A stretch of 64,000 bases of DNA from CAYPHY01 sp964410625 (GTDB lineage: Bacteria; Chloroflexota; Anaerolineae; Promineifilales; Promineifilaceae): NCBI GenBank assembly GCA_964410625.1, contig CAYPHY010000019.1, positions 20,967-84,966 on the forward strand. The letters run 5' to 3'. The position numbers and the translations under genes are program-made. The notes beneath the pieces were generated by a model that ran no database searches, was not told where the DNA came from, and saw nothing but the letters and a program-made list of their open reading frames with translations. Position 1 is the first letter of the stretch. Each line of letters starts with the position of its first letter. Shown one piece after another: positions 7,576 to 15,575 of this stretch.

Positions 7576-8682
7576 TCATGGATTTTCAACTTGCGTCTCA
7601 ACGGCCGCCTGCGCCCCTCCTCTTTCTGCCCAGGGATCAAGGTCGAGTAGGCGACAGTAAACATAGCGGCCGATAATCGCCAGCGAACTCAACACCGGAA
7701 TAATCACTAGCGCCGTCAGCACGCCAGCCAATGCCAATGAACCAATAATCGCCACAAAGACAATTGCCGGATGCAGTTTTAGTGTGGTCCCCATAATACG
7801 CGGCCGTAGCCACACATTTTCAATCCCTTGAATCACCGCATTAACCCCAACCACGATCACCGCGAACCAAAAGTTGGAAACCGGCAGCACCGTTGAACCG
7901 GTAAAATAAGCCACAATCGCCGCCAATGCCGTTACCAACGTCGGTCCAACCGAAAGGATCACATCCAGCAGCCCAGCCAGAAAACCGATGACCAACGCGC
8001 CCGGCAAACCGATAGCGGCCATTGAAAGCCCAGTCAACAAACCAACAAAGAACATCAGACGTAACTGTCCATGCAAATAAAGCCGCCAGACAATCGCAAT
8101 CTCCGCATAAAGTCGTTGCACACTGGGGCGACGCCCGGCCGGGATAAGACCGAGCAACCAGTCACGTAAATTATGCCAATCCAATAACAGATAATAAGTC
8201 GTCACCAAAACGACCAACAACCAGCCCAAATTACTGGTCGTCGCCTGCAAGACATTCAGCAATACATCCGGGGTCGCTTCGGCCGATATCGTCGGCAACT
8301 GTGCTAACCAACTACCCACTGGAATCGCGAAACCCATTACCACGATCGGCCGCTGCAACACCCCCTGAAGCCCCTCCGCCACTCGCGCCAATTCGGCAGC
8401 AAAAACGGCCGCCTGGCGTGGAATCAGCGGGATAGCAATCGCCGCCACTGCCACCAGCAAGACAATTGTCAGCAAATAGACCAACAATACCGCCCAACGC
8501 CGTTTAATTCTTGTGCGTGCATCAACCAGCTCAATCGCTGGATTGATTACATAGGCCAGGAAAGCAGCCAGCAGCAACGGCCGCAACAACTCCTGCGCCG
8601 CAAAGACAAACCAGACCAGCGCGATCAGGCTCAGGCATACGACAATGTAACGAGTCGGCAAACTCCACGGTTCTCGAATCAT
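7576..8682 (-). CDS. AI-2E family transporter (PerM/YdiK-like membrane protein)
   Basis: A 368-residue integral membrane protein with about eight helices: two at the N-terminus (residues 10-50), one at 60-85, then a cluster from about 150 onward. The conserved core segments of the AI-2E transporter family are recognisable, including the PLLLAAFLAYVINPAIELV block and the GLLDVILSVGPTLV loop. Members export autoinducer-2 or ions; the true substrate of this one is unknown. The C-terminal 20 residues are polar and cytosolic. Confidence 0.88.
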   Translation of the reverse strand: MIREPWSLPTRYIVVCLSLIALVWFVFAAQELLRPLLLAAFLAYVINPAIELVDARTRIKRRWAVLLVYLLTIVLLVAVAAIAIPLIPRQAAVFAAELARVAEGLQGVLQRPIVVMGFAIPVGSWLAQLPTISAEATPDVLLNVLQATTSNLGWLLVVLVTTYYLLLDWHNLRDWLLGLIPAGRRPSVQRLYAEIAIVWRLYLHGQLRLMFFVGLLTGLSMAAIGLPGALVIGFLAGLLDVILSVGPTLVTALAAIVAYFTGSTVLPVSNFWFAVIVVGVNAVIQGIENVWLRPRIMGTTLKLHPAIVFVAIIGSLALAGVLTALVIIPVLSSLAIIGRYVYCRLLDLDPWAERGGAQAAVETQVENP

Positions 8683-9049
8683 ATAACACTATCCAACAAG
8701 CACTTTACCTCAGCGGACCTCTGGCAATGAACAAACGCAATACTCCGTCGCTAGCTCAGCCAATAGCTCAGCAATCATAGCCGGTATTATAACCACTCGT
8801 CAAACATCTTCACCCCTACGGGTATGCGAAGTTTTAGTTCATTAACTTCGTAGCATGGGTTGTTTACCCGTGCGTGTGCGCCGGTCATGTACAGGTTGAA
8901 AAACTCCGCCTTTACAGAACTGGTAAAGCGATTTATTTCCCAATCCCATACCTGAACAGAAGGCCAGTGACTATCCTGGTCAAGTGGACATTGGACAATT
9001 GTACACCCGCCCGATGTTGATTAAACCGCTTTGTCTTAAGCTTACGCAC
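8683..9049. other. Divergent intergenic region with two small hairpins
   Basis: 367 bases between the transporter and the SDR gene. Two adjacent stems are visible: CGAAGTT/AACTTCG (8827-8850) and GCATGGGT/ACCCGTGC with one G-U pair (8853-8873). A short direct repeat TAGCTCAGC occurs twice near 8752-8773. No gene, tRNA or clear promoter is seen. Confidence 0.5.
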
Positions 9050-9760
9050 ATGACAAACACTTCTAACCCCAAAACAGCACTTATCACTGGTGCGTCGCGC
9101 GGTCTGGGGCTGGCACTGGCCCGCGAACTGGCCCAACAAGGCTGGCAACTGATCATTGACGCACGTGGCTCGGCCGCCCTCAACCAGGCAGCGGTCGAGC
9201 TATCTCCTTATACCACCGTCTGCGCCATCCCCGGCGATGTCGGCGATCCACAACACCTCCAGGCATTAGCGGCCGCTGCTGAACAGCTTGGCGGCGTAGA
9301 TGTCGTAGTCAACAACGCCGGTATCCTTGGCCCCAGCCCACAGCCGGAACTGCTCGACTACCCGCTTGACACATTAGCCGATGTCTATCGCCTCAATGTC
9401 CTTGCGCCACTGGCCTTGCTCCAGACGATACGGCCGCAGCTCAAGCCCAACGCCGCCATCATCAACGTTACCAGCGACGCCGGAGTGGAAGCCTACCCTG
9501 GTTGGGGCGGCTACGGCTCCAGCAAGGCAGCGCTGGAACAACTGTCAGCCATCTTAGCGGCCGAAAACCCCAACTATCGCGTCTACTGGGTTGACCCCGG
9601 CGATATGCGGACCCAAATGCAACAAAACGCCTTTCCCGGCGAAGACATCAGCGACCGGCCGCTCCCCGAAGCCAGCGTCCCTGGCTTTGTGGCTCTCTTA
9701 GAAGGTGATTACCCTAGCGGCCGCTATCGAAGCAACGATCTGGTAAATGGTAATCGGTAA
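9050..9760 (+). CDS. Short-chain dehydrogenase/reductase (SDR)
   Basis: A 236-residue classical SDR oxidoreductase. The cofactor motif is TGASRGLG (residues 13-20), followed by NNAG, the serine strand INVTSDAG and the catalytic YGSSK pair. The second residue after the first strand suggests NADPH or NADH use cannot be decided. The open frame begins at 8984, but family alignment places the start at ATG 9050 (MTNTSNPKTALITGAS). No strong ribosome-binding site precedes it. The last codons run into a GGTAATCGGTAA word typical of the intergenic repeats here. Substrate unknown. Confidence 0.88.
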   Translation: MTNTSNPKTALITGASRGLGLALARELAQQGWQLIIDARGSAALNQAAVELSPYTTVCAIPGDVGDPQHLQALAAAAEQLGGVDVVVNNAGILGPSPQPELLDYPLDTLADVYRLNVLAPLALLQTIRPQLKPNAAIINVTSDAGVEAYPGWGGYGSSKAALEQLSAILAAENPNYRVYWVDPGDMRTQMQQNAFPGEDISDRPLPEASVPGFVALLEGDYPSGRYRSNDLVNGNR

Positions 9761-9764
9761 TCCG

Positions 9765-9864
9765 TTTATTGGTGTATTGGTTGATTAGTCTATTGGTATA
9801 TTGGCTCACTACACCACCCCACCCCCCAATAAACCAGTATACCAATACACAAATACACCAGTAT
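9765..9864. repeat. Octamer-word hairpin (TATTGGTG family)
   Basis: About five degenerate 8-base units such as GTATTGGT and CTATTGGT are followed by their complements CCAATAAACCAGTATACC and AATACACC, giving a hairpin between the SDR and queA-like genes. Same family as 32130-32200 and 46491-46560. Confidence 0.75.
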
Positions 9865-9905
9865 GATAGTCTCGCACCCACCATCCTTCATCCTTCGTTA
9901 GAACA

Positions 9906-11030
9906 ATGTCCACTGCAAAACCCTGCAACTGTACCTACACCCACTCTCCAGCAACCGGCTGGCGCACGTTGCACTTTGAGCTACCGCCCGCGCTTGAAGC
10001 AGGCGAGCCGCCCGAAGCACGCGGGCTTGCCCGTGATCAAGTGCGTCTGATGGTTTCCCATTACAGCAACGACGAGATATACCACGCTCAATTCAGCGAA
10101 CTAGATCAATTCTTACAGGCAGGCGACGTGGTAGTGATCAATACCAGCGCGACAATGAACGCCGCCCTCCCCGCCGTCCGCTCCAGCGATCCGGCTTTTG
10201 AATTGCACCTCTCTACCCGCCTGCCCAACGACCTATGGAGCGTAGAGCTGCGCCGTGTGGTCGGCAGCAAAGCGAGCACCAAGACGGAGTCCTTTACCGA
10301 CATACTACCGGCCGAAACGCTACAGCTACCCGCCGGTGGCTCCGCCACGCTCCTGGCGCCTTATCAAAGTGAACAATACGAATACGCTGGCGGCCGTTCC
10401 CGCCTCTGGCTCGCCAGCTTAGAGCTGCCACTACCCCTCGACGCCTACCTCGCCACCTATGGCTTCCCCATTCGCTATGGCTATGTCCAGCAGCAATGGC
10501 CGCTAACCTACTACCAAACCGTCTACGCCACCGAAGCGGGCAGCGCGGAAATGCCCTCTGCCGGCCGCGCCTCCACACCAGAGCTGCTCACACGCCTGAT
10601 CGCCAAAGGTGTACAGATCGTCCCGCTGCTGCTGCACACCGGCGTCGCCAGCCTCGAAGAACACGAACCCCCCTACGCTGAGTTCTACCGCGTCCCGGCC
10701 GTCACTGCCCAGGTCGTCAACCAGGCCCGTGCCGCCGGACGGCGGATCATCGCTGTCGGCACAACCACCATCCGCGCCCTGGAAACGGCCGCTGATGAGC
10801 AAGGCATCGTTACCCCTGGAGAAGGGTACACCGATCTCATCATCTCCCCCCAGCGTCGCTTACGCATCGTCAACGGGATGTTAACCGGTTTCCACGAACC
10901 ACAAGCCACCCACCTCGCCATGCTCGAAGCCCTCACCACCCTCGACCACCTCTGCCTCACCTATCACGAAGCCCTTCGTGAAGGTTATCTCTGGCACGAG
11001 TTCGGCGATCTACATCTTTTACTTCCCTAA
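9906..11030 (+). CDS. queA: QueA-like SAM:tRNA ribosyltransferase-isomerase (divergent)
   Basis: The 374-residue protein follows the QueA fold order: an N-terminal FELPPALEA strand, GDVVVINTSATMNAALPA, LPLDAYLATYGFPIRYGY, then YYQTVYATEAGSAEMPSAGR, a GVQIVPLLLHTGVASLE strand, RRIIAVGTTTIRALE and VNGMLTGFHEPQATHLAML. QueA transfers and rearranges the ribosyl group of SAM onto tRNA-bound preQ1 to make epoxyqueuosine. Several usually invariant blocks differ: NDTR is NTSA, PTAGLHFT is PSAGRASTP, and the central substrate-binding insertion is short. It may therefore be a paralog with a different job. No other queuosine gene is near. Confidence 0.75.
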   Translation: MSTAKPCNCTYTHSPATGWRTLHFELPPALEAGEPPEARGLARDQVRLMVSHYSNDEIYHAQFSELDQFLQAGDVVVINTSATMNAALPAVRSSDPAFELHLSTRLPNDLWSVELRRVVGSKASTKTESFTDILPAETLQLPAGGSATLLAPYQSEQYEYAGGRSRLWLASLELPLPLDAYLATYGFPIRYGYVQQQWPLTYYQTVYATEAGSAEMPSAGRASTPELLTRLIAKGVQIVPLLLHTGVASLEEHEPPYAEFYRVPAVTAQVVNQARAAGRRIIAVGTTTIRALETAADEQGIVTPGEGYTDLIISPQRRLRIVNGMLTGFHEPQATHLAMLEALTTLDHLCLTYHEALREGYLWHEFGDLHLLLP

Positions 11031-11044
11031 AATCAGGTAAAATT

Positions 11045-11144
11045 NNNNNNNNNNNNNNNNNNNNNNNNNNNNNNNNNNNNNNNNNNNNNNNNNNNNNNNN
11101 NNNNNNNNNNNNNNNNNNNNNNNNNNNNNNNNNNNNNNNNNNNN
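11045..11144. other. Assembly gap (100 N)
   Basis: A run of exactly 100 N, the conventional scaffold gap of unknown true length. It removes the N-terminus of the following gene. Confidence 0.98.
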
Positions 11145-12077
11145 GTCATACAATGGCTGCTTGATTCTGACCCTTCTATCCGCTGGCAGGTGATGCGCGA
11201 CCTGCTCAATGCGCCTGCGGAGGAAGTCGCGGCCGAACGAGCGCGAGTCGCCACCGAAGGCCTCGGCGCACAACTGCTCGCTCTCCAGGGGGAGGACGGC
11301 CGTTGGGCTGGTGCGGCCTGGAATCGCGGCTGGAACTCCACCATGCATGTCCTTTGGTTACTGCGCGACCTCGGTCTCGACCCGGCAAGCGACCAGGCAC
11401 GCCACGCCGTCGGCCTCGTCCGTGACCGCGTAACCTGGCAGGGTTGGGAGGCATACGAAGGCAACCCCTTCTTTGTCGGCGAGGTAGAGCCTTGCATCAA
11501 CGGGCAGGTCGGGGCAGCCGGCGCCTACTTCCGCCAGGATGTGCGCGGCATCATTGATCGCCTCCTCTCCGAACAGTTGCCCGACGGCGGCTGGAACTGC
11601 GAGGCGCAAAATGGCTCCACCCGCTCATCGTTCAACACAACCATCTGCGTGCTAGAGGCGCTGCTTGAGTACGAACAGAGTGTCGAAGCCAGCCCAGAGG
11701 TAACGGCCGCCCGTCTTCGCGGGCAAGAGTATCTGCTAGAGCGCAGGCTTTTCCGGCGGCGCTCAACTGGCGAGGTGATCGAGCGCGATCGCAAGAGCGG
11801 AACTAACTGGACGCGCTTCGCCTTTCCCACCTGGTGGCACTACGACGTGTTGCGCGGGCTTGAATACCTGCGTAGTGCCGCTGTTACCCCCGACGAACGA
11901 GTGGCCGAAGCAATCGAACTGGTTGAGTCCAAGCGCGACGCCAACGGCCGCTGGCTGCTGGAAACCCGCTACCCCGGCGAGATGCCGGTCGAGATAGATG
12001 AAGGTGAAGGACGGCCGAGCCGTTGGAACACGCTCCGCGCCTTACGAGTGCTAAACTGGTATTCAGCAAAAGCATAA
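11145..12077 (+). CDS. Prenyltransferase/squalene-oxidase-repeat protein (5' end in gap)
   Basis: The frame is open from the gap edge, where it reads VIQWLLDSDPSIRWQVMRDL, so the usual internal start at 11190 is not the true start. About 310 residues remain. They contain alpha/alpha-toroid repeats with QW-like motifs: GEDGRWAGAAW, PDGGWNCEAQNGSTRSSF and ESKRDANGRWLLE. The fold is that of squalene-hopene cyclases and prenyltransferase beta subunits, but the protein is about half the length of a cyclase and lacks a DxDD motif, so a terpene cyclase activity is not supported. Function unknown. Confidence 0.75.
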   Translation, partial: VIQWLLDSDPSIRWQVMRDLLNAPAEEVAAERARVATEGLGAQLLALQGEDGRWAGAAWNRGWNSTMHVLWLLRDLGLDPASDQARHAVGLVRDRVTWQGWEAYEGNPFFVGEVEPCINGQVGAAGAYFRQDVRGIIDRLLSEQLPDGGWNCEAQNGSTRSSFNTTICVLEALLEYEQSVEASPEVTAARLRGQEYLLERRLFRRRSTGEVIERDRKSGTNWTRFAFPTWWHYDVLRGLEYLRSAAVTPDERVAEAIELVESKRDANGRWLLETRYPGEMPVEIDEGEGRPSRWNTLRALRVLNWYSAKA

Positions 12078-12153
12078 CGCCGTTGCCGGATGGCATCGGC
12101 AAGGTTTACTCGTCACCCCTATGGCCAATGGGACTCGTGCACTTTAACAAAAA

Positions 12154-12210
12154 GACACGAATATTCTCTTCTATTTCGTGAAATTCGTGTCATTCGTGTC
12201 GAAAATCCTA
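12154..12210. repeat. ATTCGTG-word repeat
   Basis: ACACGAATATTCTC followed by ATTTCGTGAAATTCGTGTCATTCGTGTCGAAAAT lies between the convergent cyclase-like and leuS genes; the CGAAT/ATTCG words can pair. It may act as a terminator for both. Confidence 0.6.
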
Positions 12211-12227
12211 AACTGCGTAAGTACTCG

Positions 12228-15002
12228 CTAACTAGCCACAATATTCACCAACTGCCCACGCACCACAATGACCTTGCGTGGCGGCTTGCCATTCAGCCAG
12301 GGCTGCACTTTTTCCGAGGCCAGCGCAATCTCCTTCAACTCCGCTTCCCCCTTTCCGGCGGGAACGTCAATCCTATCCCGCACCTTGCCATTCACCTGCA
12401 CCACCAGGCTGATCGTCTCCTCGGCCGCCACCGCCTCATCCCATTCCGGCCAGGGTTGGGTGTGGATGCTATAGGGTCGGCCGCGTCGCGTCCACAACTC
12501 CTCGGTGATATGGGGTGAAATCGGCGCAAGCAACAGCAACAAAGTATCCACCGCCTCATCCCAGGCGGCCCTTTCCACATTCGCCGCCCGTTGTGCCGCC
12601 ATAATCGTGTTCCGCAACTCCATGATTGCGGCAACGGCCGTGTTGAACGAGAACTCCTCCAACTCCTCCGTTACCTTGCGGATCATCTGGTGAGTCTTGC
12701 GCCGCAAGGCACGGGTCGCCCGGTCGTCGGCCGCTTTCGGCGCATAATCGCGCTGTCCAATCTCCCACACATCCTGCATCAACCGTTGCGGCCCCTTGAT
12801 CCCTTCATAGTTCCACGGCCCCCCCTGGTCCCACTTCGAGAAGAACATCAGGTACGCCCGCACCGTATCCGCGCCATACTCCGCCACCAACTCATCGGGG
12901 TTGACCACGTTCCCCCTGCTCTTCGACATACGCTGAATGTCCAGATGGTGACGCAACTGGTTGACATTGTTTTCACCGGCGATAGAAGGGATATTGACCA
13001 CCGCCTCTGGCAACACCTCCACCACTCGCCAATCGGCCGCGCCCGTATCAACCTGCAAGACATTCTCCGTCCGGCGCATGATCTCGCCAATGACAAGCTT
13101 CTCCTCGCCATTTTCCGCAGCCGCTATCTCACCTGGTTCCACCACGTCCACCTGTGTCGCAAACAGCTTGTCCCCCTCCCAACGGCCGCGAGCTACCACC
13201 ACGTCCCCTTTCCATTCTGCCCCCAAAATCTGCCCCTGGTTACGGAGCGTGATCATTGGCTCGTCAAATAGTTCATCCGGTTGGCGGCCGTGTTCCCCCA
13301 TCGCCGCCGCTGTCTCCGCAAACATACTCAGGTCACGCATCGCTTTCGTAAAGAAGCGCGTATACATCAAGTGCAGCGTGGCATGTTCCGCTCCGCCCGT
13401 ATACACGTCCACTGGCAGCCAATACGCCGCCTCCTGCGGATCAAATGGCCCCTCAGCGTACTCTGGGCTGAGATAACGATATTGGTACCATGACGAACAC
13501 ATAAAGGTGTCCATCGTATCCGTTTCGCGCCGCGCGGGCCGCCCTTTGGAGTCAGTCGTGTTCAGAAAGCCTTCGTGCAGTTGCAGCGGGCTGCGGCCGG
13601 TGGGCATAAACTCCACATCATCAGGCAACAGCACCGGCAACTCATCCTCCATCTCAATCGTCCCGTCCTGGCAATAAATCGCCGGGATCGGCGCGCCCCA
13701 ATACCGTTGGCGGCTGATCAGCCAGTCCCGCAAACGGTAGTTGATCGCCTCCTTGCCAATCCCCTTTTCTTGCAGCCAATCAATCACCGCATTGATAGCC
13801 GGATTGGCGCGACCTTTAGCGGCCGTTGCCTCCGTACCATCAAATGCACCGCTATTGATCATCACCCCCGGCCCATCATAAGCCTCGGCCATCGTTGCGC
13901 CGTCAAACTGCTCACCCTCTGACTGAATCACCGGTATGATCTCCAGAGCATATTGCCGCGCAAACTCGAAGTCGCGCTGATCATGAGCAGGCACCGCCAT
14001 GATCGCCCCGGTTCCGTAGGTGCTTAGCACATAATCGGCGATCCAGATCGGAATCCGCGCCCCGTTAACGGGATTAATCGCATATGCGCCGGTAAACACA
14101 CCCGTCTTCTCCCGTTCAGTAGAGAGCCGCTCAATTTCCGATGCTCGCGCCGCTTGTGCCACATACGCTTCTACCGCTGCCCGCTGCTCGGCCGTTGTCA
14201 GCTTCTCCACCAACGCATGTTCAGGGGCCAGCACCATGAACGTCGCCCCCCACAGCGTATCCGGCCGCGTCGTAAACACCTCAATCGCATCTCCCTGTTC
14301 GCTGGTGAAGATCACTCGCGCCCCTTCACTGCGGCCGATCCAATTCGTCTGCATAATCTTCACCGGCTCCGGCCAATCGAGTTTGCTAAAGTCCAATAGT
14401 TCATCGGCATAGTCGGTGATGCGGAAAAACCATTGCGACATCATCCGCTGCACCACCGGCTGTCCGGTGCGCTCGTCCTTGCCGTCAATCACCTGCTCAT
14501 TCGCCAGCACCGTCTGCATAGAGGGCGACCAGTTGACCATCGCCATGCCGCGATAGGCCAATCCCCCTTCAAAGAATCGTTTGAAGAACCACTCCGTCCA
14601 CTTATAGTAAGAGGGATCACAACTAACGGCCTCGCGCTGCCAATCGAACATCGCCCCCATGCTGCGTAGCTGTCCGCGCATCCGCTCGATATTGCTATAC
14701 GTCCACTCCTTCGGGTGGATATTGCGCTGAATCGCCGCATTTTCGGCCGGAAGCCCAAACGCATCAAAGCCCATCGGGAACAGGACATTATATCCCCTCA
14801 TCCGCATAAACCGCGCCCGCGCATCAGAGGGGGTCATGGCAAACCAGTGACCGATGTGCAGATCGCCGCTAGGATAAGGCAACATCGTCAGCGCATAATG
14901 CTTCGGTTTGCTCCAATCTACCTCGGAGCGATACAGCTGGTCCTCCTCCCACTTCTCCTGCCACTTCGGTTCAATTTCACCCGGATTATATGCCTCAGTC
15001 AT
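12228..15002 (-). CDS. leuS: Leucyl-tRNA synthetase
   Basis: Class I synthetase of 924 residues that charges tRNA-Leu. The HIGH motif is at residues 49-52 (GDLHIGHW) and the KMSKS signature appears as MSKSRGNVV, about residue 715. The CP1 editing domain lies near residues 220-420 and the DWLISRQRYWG block precedes a bacterial leucine-specific insertion that is longer than usual (about 100 residues before the KMSKS loop, rich in GEIMRRTENV-type sequence). ATG at 15002 follows GGAGA at eight bases. Transcription is controlled by the leucine T-box immediately upstream. Confidence 0.97.
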   Translation of the reverse strand: MTEAYNPGEIEPKWQEKWEEDQLYRSEVDWSKPKHYALTMLPYPSGDLHIGHWFAMTPSDARARFMRMRGYNVLFPMGFDAFGLPAENAAIQRNIHPKEWTYSNIERMRGQLRSMGAMFDWQREAVSCDPSYYKWTEWFFKRFFEGGLAYRGMAMVNWSPSMQTVLANEQVIDGKDERTGQPVVQRMMSQWFFRITDYADELLDFSKLDWPEPVKIMQTNWIGRSEGARVIFTSEQGDAIEVFTTRPDTLWGATFMVLAPEHALVEKLTTAEQRAAVEAYVAQAARASEIERLSTEREKTGVFTGAYAINPVNGARIPIWIADYVLSTYGTGAIMAVPAHDQRDFEFARQYALEIIPVIQSEGEQFDGATMAEAYDGPGVMINSGAFDGTEATAAKGRANPAINAVIDWLQEKGIGKEAINYRLRDWLISRQRYWGAPIPAIYCQDGTIEMEDELPVLLPDDVEFMPTGRSPLQLHEGFLNTTDSKGRPARRETDTMDTFMCSSWYQYRYLSPEYAEGPFDPQEAAYWLPVDVYTGGAEHATLHLMYTRFFTKAMRDLSMFAETAAAMGEHGRQPDELFDEPMITLRNQGQILGAEWKGDVVVARGRWEGDKLFATQVDVVEPGEIAAAENGEEKLVIGEIMRRTENVLQVDTGAADWRVVEVLPEAVVNIPSIAGENNVNQLRHHLDIQRMSKSRGNVVNPDELVAEYGADTVRAYLMFFSKWDQGGPWNYEGIKGPQRLMQDVWEIGQRDYAPKAADDRATRALRRKTHQMIRKVTEELEEFSFNTAVAAIMELRNTIMAAQRAANVERAAWDEAVDTLLLLLAPISPHITEELWTRRGRPYSIHTQPWPEWDEAVAAEETISLVVQVNGKVRDRIDVPAGKGEAELKEIALASEKVQPWLNGKPPRKVIVVRGQLVNIVAS

Positions 15003-15088
15003 CGAATAATCTCCAGAAAATTATGATTGCTGCCTGTAGCGCAATTTGCCAAATCGCGGCGATTTGCCAAATCTCGCTACTGAGCAAA

Positions 15089-15123
15089 CAAAAAACCCCT
15101 TCCGTTCAGAGACGAAAGGGGTT
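15089..15123 (-). terminator. T-box-controlled intrinsic terminator of leuS
   Basis: On the minus strand AACCCCTT pairs with AAGGGGTT around a 14-base loop and is followed by a run of six T, a textbook intrinsic terminator. It abuts the T-box sequence so that antiterminator and terminator are mutually exclusive. Confidence 0.9.
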
Positions 15124-15155
15124 CCGCGGTACCACTCTGATTGATGGTATGAAAG

Positions 15156-15228
15156 TGGACCTGAAGGGGCTCGAACCCTTGACCTCCACAATGCCATTGT
15201 GGCGCTCTCCCAATTGAGCTACAGGCCC
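15156..15228 (-). tRNA. tRNA-Ala(GGC), nested in the leuS T-box leader
   Basis: A full cloverleaf of 73 bases including discriminator A. Acceptor GGGCCTG pairs with CAGGTCC and contains the G3-U70 alanine identity pair. The D arm is GTAGCTCAATTGGGAGAGC, the anticodon stem is CCACA/TGTGG with loop ATGGCAT (anticodon GGC), and the T arm has GGTTCGAGC. CCA is not encoded. It begins 81 bases after T-box Stem I and ends 18 bases before the T-box sequence, on the same strand. Confidence 0.95.
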
Positions 15229-15443
15229 ATGTCGGCTGCCATCCACTTAAACACGTAACGTGTGTAATCCGTCGCCAGCTACTTATACTTACTTCACTGA
15301 CGCAGCTCCCAGGCGAGTTCGGTGCGCTTTGTTGCTCTTCCAGCCAACGGAGCAACTCTCTACCAGGTGCACCTACTACTCCTGTTCATCACCTTTATTC
15401 TATCTTGTCAAGCAATTCTCTTTGGAGAACCGCGCTACAAAGG

Positions 15444-15516
15444 TGGACCTGAAGGGATTCGAACCCTTGGCCTCTACAGTGCGATTGTAGCGCTCTCCCA
15501 GCTGAGCTACAGGCCC
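15444..15516 (-). tRNA. tRNA-Ala(CGC)
   Basis: A 73-base cloverleaf closely similar to the tRNA-Ala(GGC) 215 bases downstream: acceptor GGGCCTG/CAGGTCC with G3-U70, anticodon stem CTACA/TGTAG, loop ATCGCAC (anticodon CGC), T arm GGTTCGAAT. CCA is not encoded. It lies between the lipid kinase gene and the leuS leader. Confidence 0.95.
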
Positions 15517-15575
15517 ACAAGCGAAAGGAATATTATACCAGCCGAGGAGGAATGTCAAGCGTAAGGCGACTTTGC

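Larger units (their letters stand above)
15089..15390 (-). promoter_or_regulatory. Leucine T-box riboswitch of leuS, interrupted by a tRNA gene
   Basis: The leader senses uncharged tRNA-Leu. Stem I is complete: CAGG/CCTG (15381-15384 with 15310-15313), the AGTAGTA specifier-loop strand opposite GAACTCG (15314-15320), helix GGTGC/GCACC, then AGAGAG and the apical arm GTTGCTC/GAGCAAC. The specifier codon is CUC (15315-15317), leucine, matching leuS. A small stem ACACG/CGTGT follows. The T-box sequence AGAGTGGTACCGCGG is at 15123-15137, next to the terminator. Between Stem I and the T-box, where 60-100 bases of stems II/III are normal, lies an intact tRNA-Ala(GGC) gene on the same strand. Confidence 0.88.

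Noticed and set aside
11019..11500. Minus-strand frames running through the first N gap
   Set aside because: They exist only because N bases contain no stop codons; the plus-strand frame has family motifs.
12591..13271. A 226-codon plus-strand frame
   Set aside because: Antisense shadow of leuS with no ribosome-binding site or family resemblance.
15401..15420. TTGACA with TAGAAT as promoter of the leuS leader
   Set aside because: The two boxes are only three bases apart and cannot form one promoter; no better pair was found before Stem I.
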